Assembly (NCBI RefSeq): GCF_000740795.1
Contig: NZ_JGYG01000007.1
Coordinates: 124,001-188,000 of the forward strand
Origin: Haematobacter massiliensis
GTDB lineage: Bacteria > Pseudomonadota > Alphaproteobacteria > Rhodobacterales > Rhodobacteraceae
DNA length: 64,000 nucleotides
Reading direction: 5' to 3'
Shown: positions 10,709 to 18,869 of the stretch, piece after piece
How the letters are laid out: each line of letters starts with the position of its first letter
How positions within the stretch are numbered: position 1 is the first letter of the stretch
Translations under genes and position numbers: made by a program
The notes under the pieces: generated by a model
The model's database searches: none
Told to the model about the DNA's origin: nothing
The model's input: only the letters and a program-made list of their open reading frames with translations

Positions 10709-11581
10709 TCAGTTCTCGCGCGGGTCGAGCGCGTCGCGCAGCCCGTCGCCGAGCATGTTGAAGCCGATCACGACAAGGAAGATCGCGGCACCCGGCCAGA
10801 GCGCCAGCCAGGGTGCCTGGCTGAGGAAGTTCTTGGCGGTGTTGAGCATGGAACCCCAGCTCGGCGCAGGCGCCTGCTGGCCAAGACCAAGAAAGGAAAG
10901 CGACGCCTCTGCAATGATCGCCGTCGCCACGGTCAGCGTCGCCTGCACGATGATCGGCGGGATGATGTTCGGCAGAACGTAACGGCCCATGATCTCCGTA
11001 TGCGACAGGCCGATGGAGCGCGCGCCTTCTACATAGTCCTCGGTCTTGACCGCCATCGCCTGACCGCGGGTCAGCCGTATGAAGATCGGCATGGCGGAAA
11101 GCCCGATGGCGATCATCGCATTGGTGAGGCTCGGCCCGAGGAAGGCGGCAAGCGCGATCGCCATGATGAGAAACGGCATGGCCAGCAACGCCTCTGTCAC
11201 CCGGCTGATGACCAGATCGACCCAGCCGCCGAAATACCCCGCCAGCAGACCCAGCGGCACGCCGGTCAAGACCGCAATGGCAACCGATATGATCCCCGCC
11301 ATCAGCGACGCCTGTGCCCCCCAGACCATGCGGGAGAATACGTCGCGGCCGATCTCATCCGTTCCCATCCAGTGCTCGGCGGAGGGCGGCAGACGAATGG
11401 CCGTCCAGCTCGTGGCGAGCGGATCGGCGATAGGCAGCAGGGGTGCCAGCAGTGCGAGGGCAGCAAAAAAGGCGATTATGATGAACCCCGCCAGGGCTGC
11501 CCGGTTGCGCTTGAACTTCCGCCATGCCCGGCTCGGGGTCCGGGTGGCGACGGGGGTTATCGTGGTGTCGGCGGCGCTCAC
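10709..11581 (-). CDS. ABC transporter permease, DppC/GsiD type
   Basis: A 290-residue inner-membrane permease of the dipeptide/nickel family. The N-terminal cytoplasmic tail and first membrane helix (ALAGFIIIAFFAALALLAPLL) are followed by the DppC-specific periplasmic segment HWMGTDEIGRDVFSRM. Four to five further helices follow, with the ATPase-contacting loop EDYVEGARSIGLSHTEIM. The start is GTG at 11581, overlapping the stop of the upstream permease gene (GTGA), so the two permeases are translationally coupled. It pairs with the DppB-type permease to form the channel. Confidence 0.93.
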   Translation of the reverse strand: MSAADTTITPVATRTPSRAWRKFKRNRAALAGFIIIAFFAALALLAPLLPIADPLATSWTAIRLPPSAEHWMGTDEIGRDVFSRMVWGAQASLMAGIISVAIAVLTGVPLGLLAGYFGGWVDLVISRVTEALLAMPFLIMAIALAAFLGPSLTNAMIAIGLSAMPIFIRLTRGQAMAVKTEDYVEGARSIGLSHTEIMGRYVLPNIIPPIIVQATLTVATAIIAEASLSFLGLGQQAPAPSWGSMLNTAKNFLSQAPWLALWPGAAIFLVVIGFNMLGDGLRDALDPREN

Positions 11582-12525
11582 AGCGTTGACCTCATACGCG
11601 GGTTCAGCACGACGTAGAGCACGTCGGCAATCAGGTTCATCAGGATGAAGGCGACGGCGGTGCAGAGCACCACGCCCTGCACGACGGCATAATCCCGGTT
11701 GAAAACAGCATCCACGATCAGCTTGCCGAAACCCGGGATGGTGAAGATCTGCTCGGTGAGCACTGCCCCCGCCAGCAGCTCTCCGAACAGCAGGGCGGAA
11801 AGCGTGATGATCGGCAGCAGGGCATTGCGGAAAGCGTGACCCATGACGATCTCCCGCCGGGTCAAGCCTTTCGCCTTGGCGGTGCGGATATAGTCACTCC
11901 GGAGTACACCCAGCATGGCGGAGCGCGTATGCCGCATCAGCGCAGCCGCGAGCCCCGTGCCCAGCACGAAGGCAGGCATCACCATGGTCTGCAATGAGCG
12001 CACCGGATCAACGAAGGGCGACTCGTAGCCGGAGGCGGGCAGCCAGCCAAGATTTACCGACACCAGCAGGATCAGCAGGATTCCGAGCCAGAAGTTGGGA
12101 ATGGAAAGGCCGCTCAACGCCACGAAATTGGCCGCATAGTCGATGATCGTGTTCTTCCGCGTGGCGGCAAGGATCCCGAATGGCACGCCGATCAGCAATG
12201 CGAAGGCCATTGCCATCACCGCAAGCTGCAAGGTGACGGGAAGTTTTTCGAGTATCAACTCCAGCACAGGCTGACCCGTGCGAAGCGATGTGCCGAAATC
12301 ACCGGTGAGCACCCCACCCAACCAGCGGAAATACTGCGTGATGAGCGGATCATTCAGATGATATTGCTCCCGCAGGAATTCGAGCGTCGCCGCATCACGC
12401 TCCTCCCCCGCAAGTGCGAGGACCGGGTCGCCGGGCAGCAGCTTCTGCAGCAGAAAGACGAAGATCGACACCAGAAGCAGCGTCGGCAGCGCCACGAGAA
12501 GGCGGCGGGCGATGTAGCGGAGCAT
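11578..12525 (-). CDS. ABC transporter permease, DppB/GsiC type
   Basis: A 315-residue inner-membrane permease. The start MLRYIARRLLVALPTLLLVS is the standard DppB first helix and is preceded by AAGGGAGAG. Family landmarks are LLPGDPVLALAGE, the large periplasmic loop before helix 2, and the coupling loop SDYIRTAKAKGLTRREIV. The frame is open upstream to 12618, but that part overlaps the binding-protein gene and contains a perfect hairpin, so the ATG at 12525 is preferred. It forms a heterodimer with the next gene's product. Confidence 0.92.
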   Translation of the reverse strand: MLRYIARRLLVALPTLLLVSIFVFLLQKLLPGDPVLALAGEERDAATLEFLREQYHLNDPLITQYFRWLGGVLTGDFGTSLRTGQPVLELILEKLPVTLQLAVMAMAFALLIGVPFGILAATRKNTIIDYAANFVALSGLSIPNFWLGILLILLVSVNLGWLPASGYESPFVDPVRSLQTMVMPAFVLGTGLAAALMRHTRSAMLGVLRSDYIRTAKAKGLTRREIVMGHAFRNALLPIITLSALLFGELLAGAVLTEQIFTIPGFGKLIVDAVFNRDYAVVQGVVLCTAVAFILMNLIADVLYVVLNPRMRSTL

Positions 12526-12544
12526 GTCGCTCTCCCTTGCGTGA

Positions 12545-12573
12545 GGCATCGCGCGACCGGGCCGCGCGATGCC
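12545..12573. repeat. 11-bp perfect hairpin between binding-protein and permease genes
   Basis: GGCATCGCGCG and CGCGCGATGCC are separated by 7 bases, just 3' of the binding-protein stop and 20 bases before the permease start. There is no T-run on either side. In ABC operons such a stem usually protects the 3' end of the binding-protein message, giving an excess of binding protein over permease; that role here is inference. Confidence 0.65.
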
Positions 12574-12580
12574 GATGTGC

Positions 12581-14086
12581 TTACTCGACGTTGACGCCGG
12601 TGAGGCGAAGCATTCCATCCGGATAGGCGGTGAAGCCGGTCACGGATTTCTTGAAGCCGAACACATAGGACTGGTGGCCGAGATAGATGATGGGCAGATC
12701 ACGATCGAGGATCGCAGTGGCGGCGGCGTATTTCTCCTTGCGAGCGGCGGTATCCGTCGCGGCGCGGGCTTCGTTCAGAAGCTGGTCCACCTCCGGGTTG
12801 CAATACTTCGTGTCATTGATCCCGCCTTTGCAGGTCACGAACTGATGGATATTGCCATCCGGGTCCGGCCGCCCGGACCAGTCGGAACGGCTGAGCTGGT
12901 AGTTGCCCGATGTCTGCTCGTTCAGCAGCGTCGCGAACTCCGTCGCGCGGAGCGTGACGTCAAAGCCCGCCTCCGCCACCATCGCCTGGATCATCTGCAT
13001 GACCTGCGAGACGACGGGATTGTTGGCGTGCTGAATCTCCACCGGCACGCGATCAACTCCCGCTTCCTTCAGGAGCGCCTGCGATGCGGCGACATCGCGC
13101 GTGGGAACCGGGATATCCTTGTCGTACCACGGGCTGGTGGGCGGCCAGGGCTGGTTGCCCGCCCGTCCAATGCCGGCAAACACGACCTGGATCAGCGCCT
13201 CGCGATCAATGGCGAGCGAGAAGGCCTTGCGGACGCGCGCGTCCTGCCCGATGGGATTCTCCGCCCGCGGCCCGTTCGCGACATTGGCATAGATCGCCAT
13301 GTAGCCAAGCCCCACGGATTCGGCGGTCTGGAGGCCGGCATCGCCCTGCACCGTGGCCACATCCGTCGCCGCGACGCGCTCCACTATGTCAAGGTCGCCC
13401 GACCGCAGGTTAGCCACACGCACCGAGGTGTCGGGGATCGGCAGATAGGTCACCTTGTCCAGATGGATGTTGTCGGCATTCCAGTAGTCCGCGAACTTTT
13501 CCAGTACGATCCGGTCCTGCTGAACACGCTGAACGAATTTGAATGGCCCGGAACAAACGGGGTTGGAGCCGAAATTCGCACCCAGCTCCTGCGCGGCTTT
13601 CGGCGACAGCATCATGCCCGCCCGATCCGAAAGCTGCGCGAGAAGGGAGGCATCCTGGGCCTTCAGGGTGAAGGTCACTTCAAGCGGGCCGGTTGCCTCC
13701 ACCTTTTCGACCGAGGCAAGCTCGCTCTTGCGGCGGGATTCCGGCATGGTCATCGCGCGTTCGATGTTGAACACCACCGCTGCCGCGTCGAAAGCGGTGC
13801 CGTCATGGAACTTCACGCCTTCGCGAAGCTGCATGACCAGCACCTTGCCGTCCTCGCGATATTCCCATGAGGTTGCGAGCTGGGGCACGATCTCCACGTC
13901 TTGCGACACGTCCACCAGCTTGTCACACAAGCCCGTATAGACGATGCGTGCGACGAAGGCGCGGGACTGATGCGGATCCAGCGTGTCGGGATCGTCCTGA
14001 AGCCCGATGCGGATATCCGCGGCGCTGGCAGGCATCGCGGCCATCAGCATAACGAGCGCGGCGGTGGACAGGAGAGAGGTCTTCAT
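12581..14086 (-). CDS. Peptide/glutathione-type ABC substrate-binding protein
   Basis: A 501-residue family-5 extracytoplasmic binding protein. The signal peptide MKTSLLSTAALVMLMAAMPASA (22 residues) is followed by the mature start ADIRIGLQDDPDTLDP. The family signature region is REGVKFHDGTAFDAAAVVF. A C-terminal lobe (DWSGRPDPDGNIHQFVTCKG) forms the ligand cleft. It delivers substrate to the permease pair encoded next. Its start codon overlaps the stop of the GntR regulator gene (ATGA). With the cytoplasmic gamma-glutamyltransferase in the operon the likely ligand is glutathione or a gamma-glutamyl peptide. Confidence 0.93.
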   Translation of the reverse strand: MKTSLLSTAALVMLMAAMPASAADIRIGLQDDPDTLDPHQSRAFVARIVYTGLCDKLVDVSQDVEIVPQLATSWEYREDGKVLVMQLREGVKFHDGTAFDAAAVVFNIERAMTMPESRRKSELASVEKVEATGPLEVTFTLKAQDASLLAQLSDRAGMMLSPKAAQELGANFGSNPVCSGPFKFVQRVQQDRIVLEKFADYWNADNIHLDKVTYLPIPDTSVRVANLRSGDLDIVERVAATDVATVQGDAGLQTAESVGLGYMAIYANVANGPRAENPIGQDARVRKAFSLAIDREALIQVVFAGIGRAGNQPWPPTSPWYDKDIPVPTRDVAASQALLKEAGVDRVPVEIQHANNPVVSQVMQMIQAMVAEAGFDVTLRATEFATLLNEQTSGNYQLSRSDWSGRPDPDGNIHQFVTCKGGINDTKYCNPEVDQLLNEARAATDTAARKEKYAAATAILDRDLPIIYLGHQSYVFGFKKSVTGFTAYPDGMLRLTGVNVE

Positions 14087-14862
14087 GGCGTCGGGTCTCC
14101 GTCTGGCAGGGACTGTGAAAGATTGGATGCGGTGCTGTGCTGCGTCTCTGGAAAGAGGGCAGCGTCGTAGAAAGTCTGACCGATCAGCTTGTTCTGGAGG
14201 AACATAAGGTGGTCACGCATGGCCTCCCCCGCAGCGACAGGATCGCGATCGGCTATGGCCTTCACCACGGCGCTGTGCTGGTCGAAGATCGGGGCGCGGG
14301 ATGTCTCGCTGCGCATCTGGTCGCGCGTCCGCTGCCAGGCATCATCTTGACGGATGCGGTTCACGATGTCGAACAGCGATAGAAAGAGCGTGTTGCCCGC
14401 CGCCTGCGCAATGAGCCGGTGGAGCGCGCCATCCCAGAGTTCGCCCTCGTCGGGATCCTGATAGTCTCGGATCCGCTCCACGATGACCCGCATCCGCGAG
14501 ACCTGCTCGGGACGCGCACGTAGGGCGGCAAGCTGGGCAAGCTGCGGCTCCAACCGCAAGCGGACTTCCATGATCTCCAGAAGATCGGTCATCGTCACCA
14601 GATCGCGGGCAGCCTCTGGAAGAGGGTCAAAGCCGCCTACGAAGGTTCCTGCTCCTTGCTTGCGGCGAATGAGCCCTTCGGCCTCCAGCACTTCCAGCGC
14701 TCGCCGAACCGCGCGGCGGCCGATACCCAGCTCCACGACCAGTTGACGCTCGGTTGGCAGGCGCGCGCCCGGCTGATGCATGAGATCGTCGATATAACGG
14801 CGCAGCCGCTCCAAGGCGTAAGTGGAGCTTCCACTCGCCTTCTCAGCTGGCACGGGCTTCAT
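14083..14862 (-). CDS. GntR-family regulator (FadR/FCD subgroup) of the peptide operon
   Basis: An N-terminal winged helix (LPTERQLVVELGIGRRAVRR, then ALEVLEAEGLIRR) is followed by an all-helical FCD ligand-binding domain with metal/ligand histidines (LHRLIAQAAGN, FDQHSAVVKAI, MRDHLMFLQNK). The gene is the first of the operon and overlaps the binding-protein gene by 4 bases, so it is probably autoregulated. The start is uncertain: ATG at 14862 (MKPVPAEK, 259 residues) or at 14880 (265 residues). Neither has a strong ribosome site, and a cluster of TGGTTC/GAACCA half-sites overlaps both. The effector is probably the imported peptide or a product of its hydrolysis. Confidence 0.88.
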   Translation of the reverse strand: MKPVPAEKASGSSTYALERLRRYIDDLMHQPGARLPTERQLVVELGIGRRAVRRALEVLEAEGLIRRKQGAGTFVGGFDPLPEAARDLVTMTDLLEIMEVRLRLEPQLAQLAALRARPEQVSRMRVIVERIRDYQDPDEGELWDGALHRLIAQAAGNTLFLSLFDIVNRIRQDDAWQRTRDQMRSETSRAPIFDQHSAVVKAIADRDPVAAGEAMRDHLMFLQNKLIGQTFYDAALFPETQHSTASNLSQSLPDGDPTP

Positions 14863-14864
14863 GT

Positions 14865-14924
14865 GAACCAATCTCGTCATTTGGTTCTGTGTGAACCATT
14901 ATCCGGATTGGTTACAACTGGTTC
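14865..14924. promoter_or_regulatory. Cluster of TGGTTC/GAACCA half-sites (candidate GntR operator)
   Basis: Five copies of the hexamer or a one-base variant lie within 60 bases at the regulator start: GAACCA 14865, TGGTTC 14882, GAACCA 14893, TGGTTA 14909 and TGGTTC 14919. The second and third form the 17-bp palindrome TGGTTCTGTGTGAACCA. Position and symmetry suit autoregulation by the FCD-type regulator. Confidence 0.55.
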
Positions 14925-15215
14925 GTTTACTTATGCGTTACATTCCTCCCGTTCTCTCAAAAATGACTAATTATTGTGCATATATTTGCGTATCCTTTGG
15001 TCATTCTAATCATAATATCCCTATAACAGCTGCAAGAGACAGAATCGGACCTTTACACCTGTACGAAACGAAACCCTGCACCGCGGAGTTCAGCGAACCA
15101 TTAAGTGTCAGGCGCGCGTCGCGCTTTTCACTCCCCTGGACCTCAAGTATTGAGGGCAAAGCGGGGTGCATGCCCAGTTTCACCCCGTCTCTCCGGCGCC
15201 ATGTTAGGGGGCACG
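14925..15215. promoter_or_regulatory. AT-rich divergent intergenic region gntR/pdxY
   Basis: This region separates the minus-strand peptide operon from pyridoxal kinase. The first 100 bases are clearly AT-rich, as expected for promoters facing outwards. No convincing gene, riboswitch fold or second palindrome was seen. GGGGG at 15207-15211 is the ribosome site of pdxY. Confidence 0.4.
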
Positions 15216-16037
15216 ATGCGCGTTATCTCGATCCAGAGCCAGGTCGTGCACGGCCATGTCGGCAACAGCGCCGCATTGTATCCGATGTTGGCTGCTGGCG
15301 TGAGCGTAGCGCCGGTGCCGACCACTCTACTCTCCAACCATCCGCGCTACCCCACCACCCGCGGCCGAGTGCTGGACGCCGATCTGGTGGCTGATCTTCT
15401 GCGTGGGGTCGAGGAACGCGGGTTGGTTGATTCATCGTCCGTCGTGTTGTCCGGCTATCTGGGATCCGCCGCAAATGCCGAGGTGGTAGCGGATTTCATA
15501 GAGCGTGCCCGATCCGGTAATCCGGCGCTGCGCTATATCTGCGACCCAGTGCTCGGCGATGACGGCAAGGTTTTCGTCGCATCGGGTATCGAAGAGACCG
15601 TGGCCACGCGCCTGCTGGCCAGTGCGCATGTCATCACGCCGAACCAGTTCGAACTCCAACGTCTCTCGGGCCGCGCCACCGCCACCGAGGACGATATCCG
15701 CACCGCCTGCGCCACGCTAGCCGAGCGGGGGCCGCAGGTCATCGTGGCGACCGGATGCACGCTTTCCGAAACGGGTGAAAACGAGCTTGAGACCGTTCTT
15801 TGGCAGGCCGGAAATCTCACCCGGATAGCGACTCCGCGCCTGCCCATCCGGCCCTGCGGAACGGGAGATCTTCTGGCCGGGCTTCTTGCAGCCCATCTGG
15901 CGCTTGGGAAACCGGTCGAAGACGCGCTTCGCGTGGCAGTGGCGGCAACGCTGGAGGCCATAGAACTCACCTGGCGCTCGGGCGAGGCGGAACTGCGCCT
16001 TACTCCCTCGGAAGGTGGGCCGTCTTTCGCCCCCTAA
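15216..16037 (+). CDS. pdxY: Pyridoxal kinase PdxY
   Basis: A 273-residue ribokinase-fold kinase that phosphorylates pyridoxal (and related vitamers) to the 5'-phosphate in the salvage pathway. The start MRVISIQSQVVHGHVGNSAA is diagnostic for PdxK/PdxY. CDPVLGD (109-115) and TPNQFE (141-146) are family segments, and GTGDLLAG (215-222) holds the anion hole and catalytic Asp218. The ATG at 15216 follows GGGGGCACG. Its stop overlaps the stop of the convergent esterase gene by four bases. A vitamin B6 catabolic enzyme is encoded at 61.4 kb, but the two loci are not adjacent. Confidence 0.93.
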   Translation: MRVISIQSQVVHGHVGNSAALYPMLAAGVSVAPVPTTLLSNHPRYPTTRGRVLDADLVADLLRGVEERGLVDSSSVVLSGYLGSAANAEVVADFIERARSGNPALRYICDPVLGDDGKVFVASGIEETVATRLLASAHVITPNQFELQRLSGRATATEDDIRTACATLAERGPQVIVATGCTLSETGENELETVLWQAGNLTRIATPRLPIRPCGTGDLLAGLLAAHLALGKPVEDALRVAVAATLEAIELTWRSGEAELRLTPSEGGPSFAP

Positions 16038-16912
16038 ACCGCTCCTGCAGCGAAGGCGGCCGGAAACGAAGCGGCAAAGGTCGCGCCATGTCCCAGCCCC
16101 TCCAGAACAGTGACCTGAACAGCGAGATCCGGTCGTTCGCGCAACCGCTCGACGAGGCTCATGGTCTGCGGGGACGGGACGGGCATGGAAGCGGCGGGAG
16201 AATCGCGCCGGCGCTCCCGGTCTCCCAACAGGATATGAACCGGCGCGATACGTCCGGGCACACGACGCGCGGTCCGCTCCGCCACGAAAAGCGCCCCCTC
16301 ACCAAACCCGGTCGAAGGGCTGGCCGGCACCCAGCAGCGGAAGCTCTCCGGTGCGGCGAACAGGGTCGAGATCGTGAAGAGCCCTCCGTAGGAATGCCCC
16401 CAGAGCGTACGGCGCGAAGGGTCGAGGGCAATCCGGTCTTCCACTGCCTGTCGAAGCGGCCCTGTCAGCGCCGCGCGGAAGACCGCATCCCCGCCGGTCT
16501 GCCTGTCGGGGTGACGGGGGTCGACATTGGAGCCGGCGGTCGCAGGCGTATAATCAATACTTCTGCGCTCTCTATCGAAAAGCTCCACGCCGGGATAGCC
16601 CACGGCGATGACTGCCACATCGGGATGGGCAGCGAGCAACTCCGCCGGAAGACGGTCGAAGACCGAATTACCATCCAGCATCCAGAGGGAGCGCCATCCC
16701 TTTTGCGGCGCCTCTCCCCGAGGCGCGAACAGAAAGAGCCAGTAGGCACCCGCTTCTGTCGAAATCTCCAACCGGGAAACGCTGTGACTGGCGGAGCGCG
16801 CGTCGGCCAATGGCTCTGACCACCGGACTGGATCAGCGAGGGCCGGATAGCCCACGGCGCCAAGACCAAAAGCGAGGGGCGTGATCATCAACTGTCGCCT
16901 GGTCAGGGTCAT
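16034..16912 (-). CDS. Secreted alpha/beta-hydrolase, siderophore-esterase (Fes/IroE) family
   Basis: A 292-residue protein with a twin-arginine-like leader (TLTRRQLMI then a hydrophobic run ending GYPALA at 26), so probably exported by Tat. The catalytic domain matches the esterase-D/enterochelin-esterase type: WMLDGNSVFDRL, nucleophile elbow GHSYGG (172-177, Ser174) and a C-terminal catalytic His in EGLGHGATF. Family members hydrolyse ferric-siderophore esters or other esters in the periplasm. No siderophore uptake genes adjoin it, so the substrate is open. The start at 16912 is chosen for the leader; the frame is open further upstream. It is convergent with pdxY. Confidence 0.82.
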   Translation of the reverse strand: MTLTRRQLMITPLAFGLGAVGYPALADPVRWSEPLADARSASHSVSRLEISTEAGAYWLFLFAPRGEAPQKGWRSLWMLDGNSVFDRLPAELLAAHPDVAVIAVGYPGVELFDRERRSIDYTPATAGSNVDPRHPDRQTGGDAVFRAALTGPLRQAVEDRIALDPSRRTLWGHSYGGLFTISTLFAAPESFRCWVPASPSTGFGEGALFVAERTARRVPGRIAPVHILLGDRERRRDSPAASMPVPSPQTMSLVERLRERPDLAVQVTVLEGLGHGATFAASFPAAFAAGAV

Positions 16913-17083
16913 CGCGGCTCCACAAAAGCAGAACATTGGCTGGCGACGGCTGGCTTCGGATCGTCTAGACCGGAACGGCGAACCATTGCAAGTCATTGGA
17001 GCGCCTTTCCCGCCGCTTGCACATGGACGGGGCCGCAGCTACCGTCCGGCGGCTGACAACTGCCAGCCGCGTGACGGAGATGC

Positions 17084-17512
17084 ATGATGACCCAGACCCC
17101 CGAGCCTGCGCCAGAGGATTTTCAGCTGCTCAGCCGCGACAAGCTGCGCTATGGCGACACCGACAGGCAGGGCCATGTCAACAACGCGGTGTTCGCGACC
17201 CTTCTGGAGACGGGGCGCGTGGAATTGCTGTTCAATCCCGCCTCTCCCCTGCGCGAAGACGGCGCCTCCTATGTGATCGCTCGGTTGGAGCTGGACTTCC
17301 GGGCGGAGTTGCGCTGGCCCGGCGAAGTACAGATCGGCACATCCGTCGCACGTGTTGGACGAAGTTCGCTTACGCTCCGGCAGGCGATCTTTGACAATGG
17401 GCGCTGCGTGGCGACTGGGACTTCCGTTCTGGTGTTGATGGATGACGAAACGCGCCGCTCCCGCCCGATCTCGGAAGCGGCACTTGCCTATCTGCACTCC
17501 ATCATCGCCTGA
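17084..17512 (+). CDS. Acyl-CoA thioesterase, 4-hydroxybenzoyl-CoA thioesterase-like hotdog protein
   Basis: A 142-residue single-hotdog thioesterase. The family hallmark RYGDTDRQGHVNNA (residues 22-35) carries the catalytic Asp and the helix that binds the CoA thioester, followed by LELDFRAELRWPGEVQIGTSV. It hydrolyses an acyl-CoA in the cytoplasm; the chain cannot be told. Two consecutive ATGs (17084 and 17087) are possible starts. It stands alone, upstream of the ECF sigma gene by about 75 bases. Confidence 0.85.
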   Translation: MMTQTPEPAPEDFQLLSRDKLRYGDTDRQGHVNNAVFATLLETGRVELLFNPASPLREDGASYVIARLELDFRAELRWPGEVQIGTSVARVGRSSLTLRQAIFDNGRCVATGTSVLVLMDDETRRSRPISEAALAYLHSIIA

Positions 17513-17548
17513 CTGGGGGAGCCTGCGACACTTTGTCAGAACTGAGGA

Positions 17549-17576
17549 GGGAAGGTTTCGCCGCGTGACTCCGTAT
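17549..17576 (+). promoter_or_regulatory. Candidate ECF-sigma promoter ahead of the sigma gene
   Basis: GGGAAG, then 17 bases, then CGTAT, ends 10 bases before the sigma-factor ATG. This has the GGAA...CGT architecture of ECF-dependent promoters and would give an almost leaderless transcript. It is proposed as the autoregulated promoter on sequence resemblance alone. Confidence 0.3.
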
Positions 17577-17586
17577 ATGGAGCACG

Positions 17587-18114
17587 ATGAGCCGCAAGAC
17601 CGACCCGATCCTTGACGACCTGCCCGCGCTCCGGCGCTATGCCCTGACCCTTTCGCGCGACGAGGGGGAGGCCGAAGACCTCGTGCAGGAGACGCTGCTC
17701 CGCGGGCATCAGGCTCGCGGCACGCTTCGGGCAGGCGGGAATATCCGCCGCTGGCTGTTCGGCATCCTGCACAACGTCTTCGTTGATCGCTACCGTAGTC
17801 GAACGTCGGAGGAGCGGCGGATCGTGGCGACCGGTCTTACCGCGCCACAAAGCGCAGAAGCCCCGCAGGAAGCCGTCGTGCGCCTGTCGCAGATACGAAC
17901 GGCCTTTCTCGATCTTCCGCAGGACCAACGCGAAGCATTGCATCTCGTGGCGATCGAGGGGCTCTCCTATGCGGAGGCCGCAGATATTGCAGGGGTTCCG
18001 ATCGGCACCATCATGTCGCGCATCTCCCGTGCCCGCGCTCGCCTCCGGGAGTTCGAGGACGGTCCCCAGCGGCCCGCCCTCCAGATCGTCGGAGGACGCA
18101 ATGGCCGCGGTTGA
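17587..18114 (+). CDS. ECF-type RNA polymerase sigma factor
   Basis: A 175-residue group-4 sigma factor. Region 2 spans about residues 10-75 (DEGEAEDLVQETLLRG, then NIRRWLFGILHNVFVDRYR). Region 4 spans about 105-160 (FLDLPQDQREALHLVAIEGL and the HTH YAEAADIAGVPIGTIMSRIS). It directs RNA polymerase to stress or envelope-response promoters. The following gene overlaps it by 14 bases and encodes a membrane protein with anti-sigma features. The signal is not deducible from the sequence. Confidence 0.93.
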   Translation: MSRKTDPILDDLPALRRYALTLSRDEGEAEDLVQETLLRGHQARGTLRAGGNIRRWLFGILHNVFVDRYRSRTSEERRIVATGLTAPQSAEAPQEAVVRLSQIRTAFLDLPQDQREALHLVAIEGLSYAEAADIAGVPIGTIMSRISRARARLREFEDGPQRPALQIVGGRNGRG

Positions 18115-18853
18115 TGATGTCACGGAGGTCGATCTCGACGCTTATGTGGATGACCAGCTCGACCTGTGGCAGCGGGCGCGGGTGGAGCAGTGGCTCTCGG
18201 CGCGCCCGGATGCCGCGGCGCGCGTGATGGCTGATTTGCGCATCTGCGACGAACTCCGCCTGGCAACCGCGGTGACACCGGTCGGAAATCACCGAACGGG
18301 GCGGGTCGCAGGCAGGCTCGCTCGGGGTATCACGCGTGACCGGCGTCTTCGCCGGGCGCTGCGCCTCCTGCCTGTCTGCGCGCTGATGGCTGCGGGATGG
18401 GTGGCCCATACGGGGATCCGTCCTCTGTCCGCCTCCGTTCCGCCGCCGGCCGTAGTGGAAGCTGCGCTCGCCGCGCGCGACGCCGGCAACCTGCGCCTTT
18501 CCATGCCGTCGCAACCCGCATCCCGGGAGATGGATCGGGTGGAAATCCGCGCCGCCACCGGGATCACTCTACCATATTACGACAGCGGCTGGACGCTCAG
18601 GGACGCGCAGATCTTTCCCTCCCCACAGGGACCGGGGGTGGAGATCACCTTCGACACCGAAGACATGGGGCGCCTCCATGCCTTCGCCGCGCGCCCTGGT
18701 GACTTTGCCGTCACGCTGCCGGCGTCCGAACAGCGGGGCCGCATTGCCATCGTCTGGTTCCAGATCGGTGAGACGGCGCATGTCCTGCTCGCCGAAACGG
18801 ATACCGAGCGGTTGCGCGTCGCGGCAGAGCGGCTGTCCAGAACCCTCTATTGA
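18101..18853 (+). CDS. Membrane anti-sigma factor
   Basis: A 250-residue protein whose ATG overlaps the 3' end of the sigma gene by 14 bases. Residues 1-80 are cytoplasmic and match the start of anti-sigma factors (VDLDAYVDDQLDLWQRARVE, then a segment with RICDELRLA). One membrane helix follows near 88-105 (LLPVCALMAAGWVAHTG), then a periplasmic domain of about 140 residues. A classical HxxxCxxC zinc site is absent; a single Cys is seen in RICDEL. The arrangement points to sequestration of the ECF factor at the membrane until a periplasmic signal arrives. Assignment is by architecture and coupling rather than a strong motif. Confidence 0.8.
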   Translation: MAAVDDVTEVDLDAYVDDQLDLWQRARVEQWLSARPDAAARVMADLRICDELRLATAVTPVGNHRTGRVAGRLARGITRDRRLRRALRLLPVCALMAAGWVAHTGIRPLSASVPPPAVVEAALAARDAGNLRLSMPSQPASREMDRVEIRAATGITLPYYDSGWTLRDAQIFPSPQGPGVEITFDTEDMGRLHAFAARPGDFAVTLPASEQRGRIAIVWFQIGETAHVLLAETDTERLRVAAERLSRTLY

Positions 18854-18869
18854 CCAACAGGAGTATCCC

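Noticed and set aside
8627-11617. 996-codon open frame on the plus strand
   Set aside because: It lies antisense to three well-supported genes (ATPase, gamma-glutamyltransferase, permease) and its translation is Arg/His-rich with no motif, as expected for a high-GC shadow frame.
16034-16037. Convergent stop-codon overlap pdxY/esterase (also 53982-53985, moeA/davA)
   Set aside because: Four-base overlaps of stop codons are common in compact genomes and imply nothing unusual.
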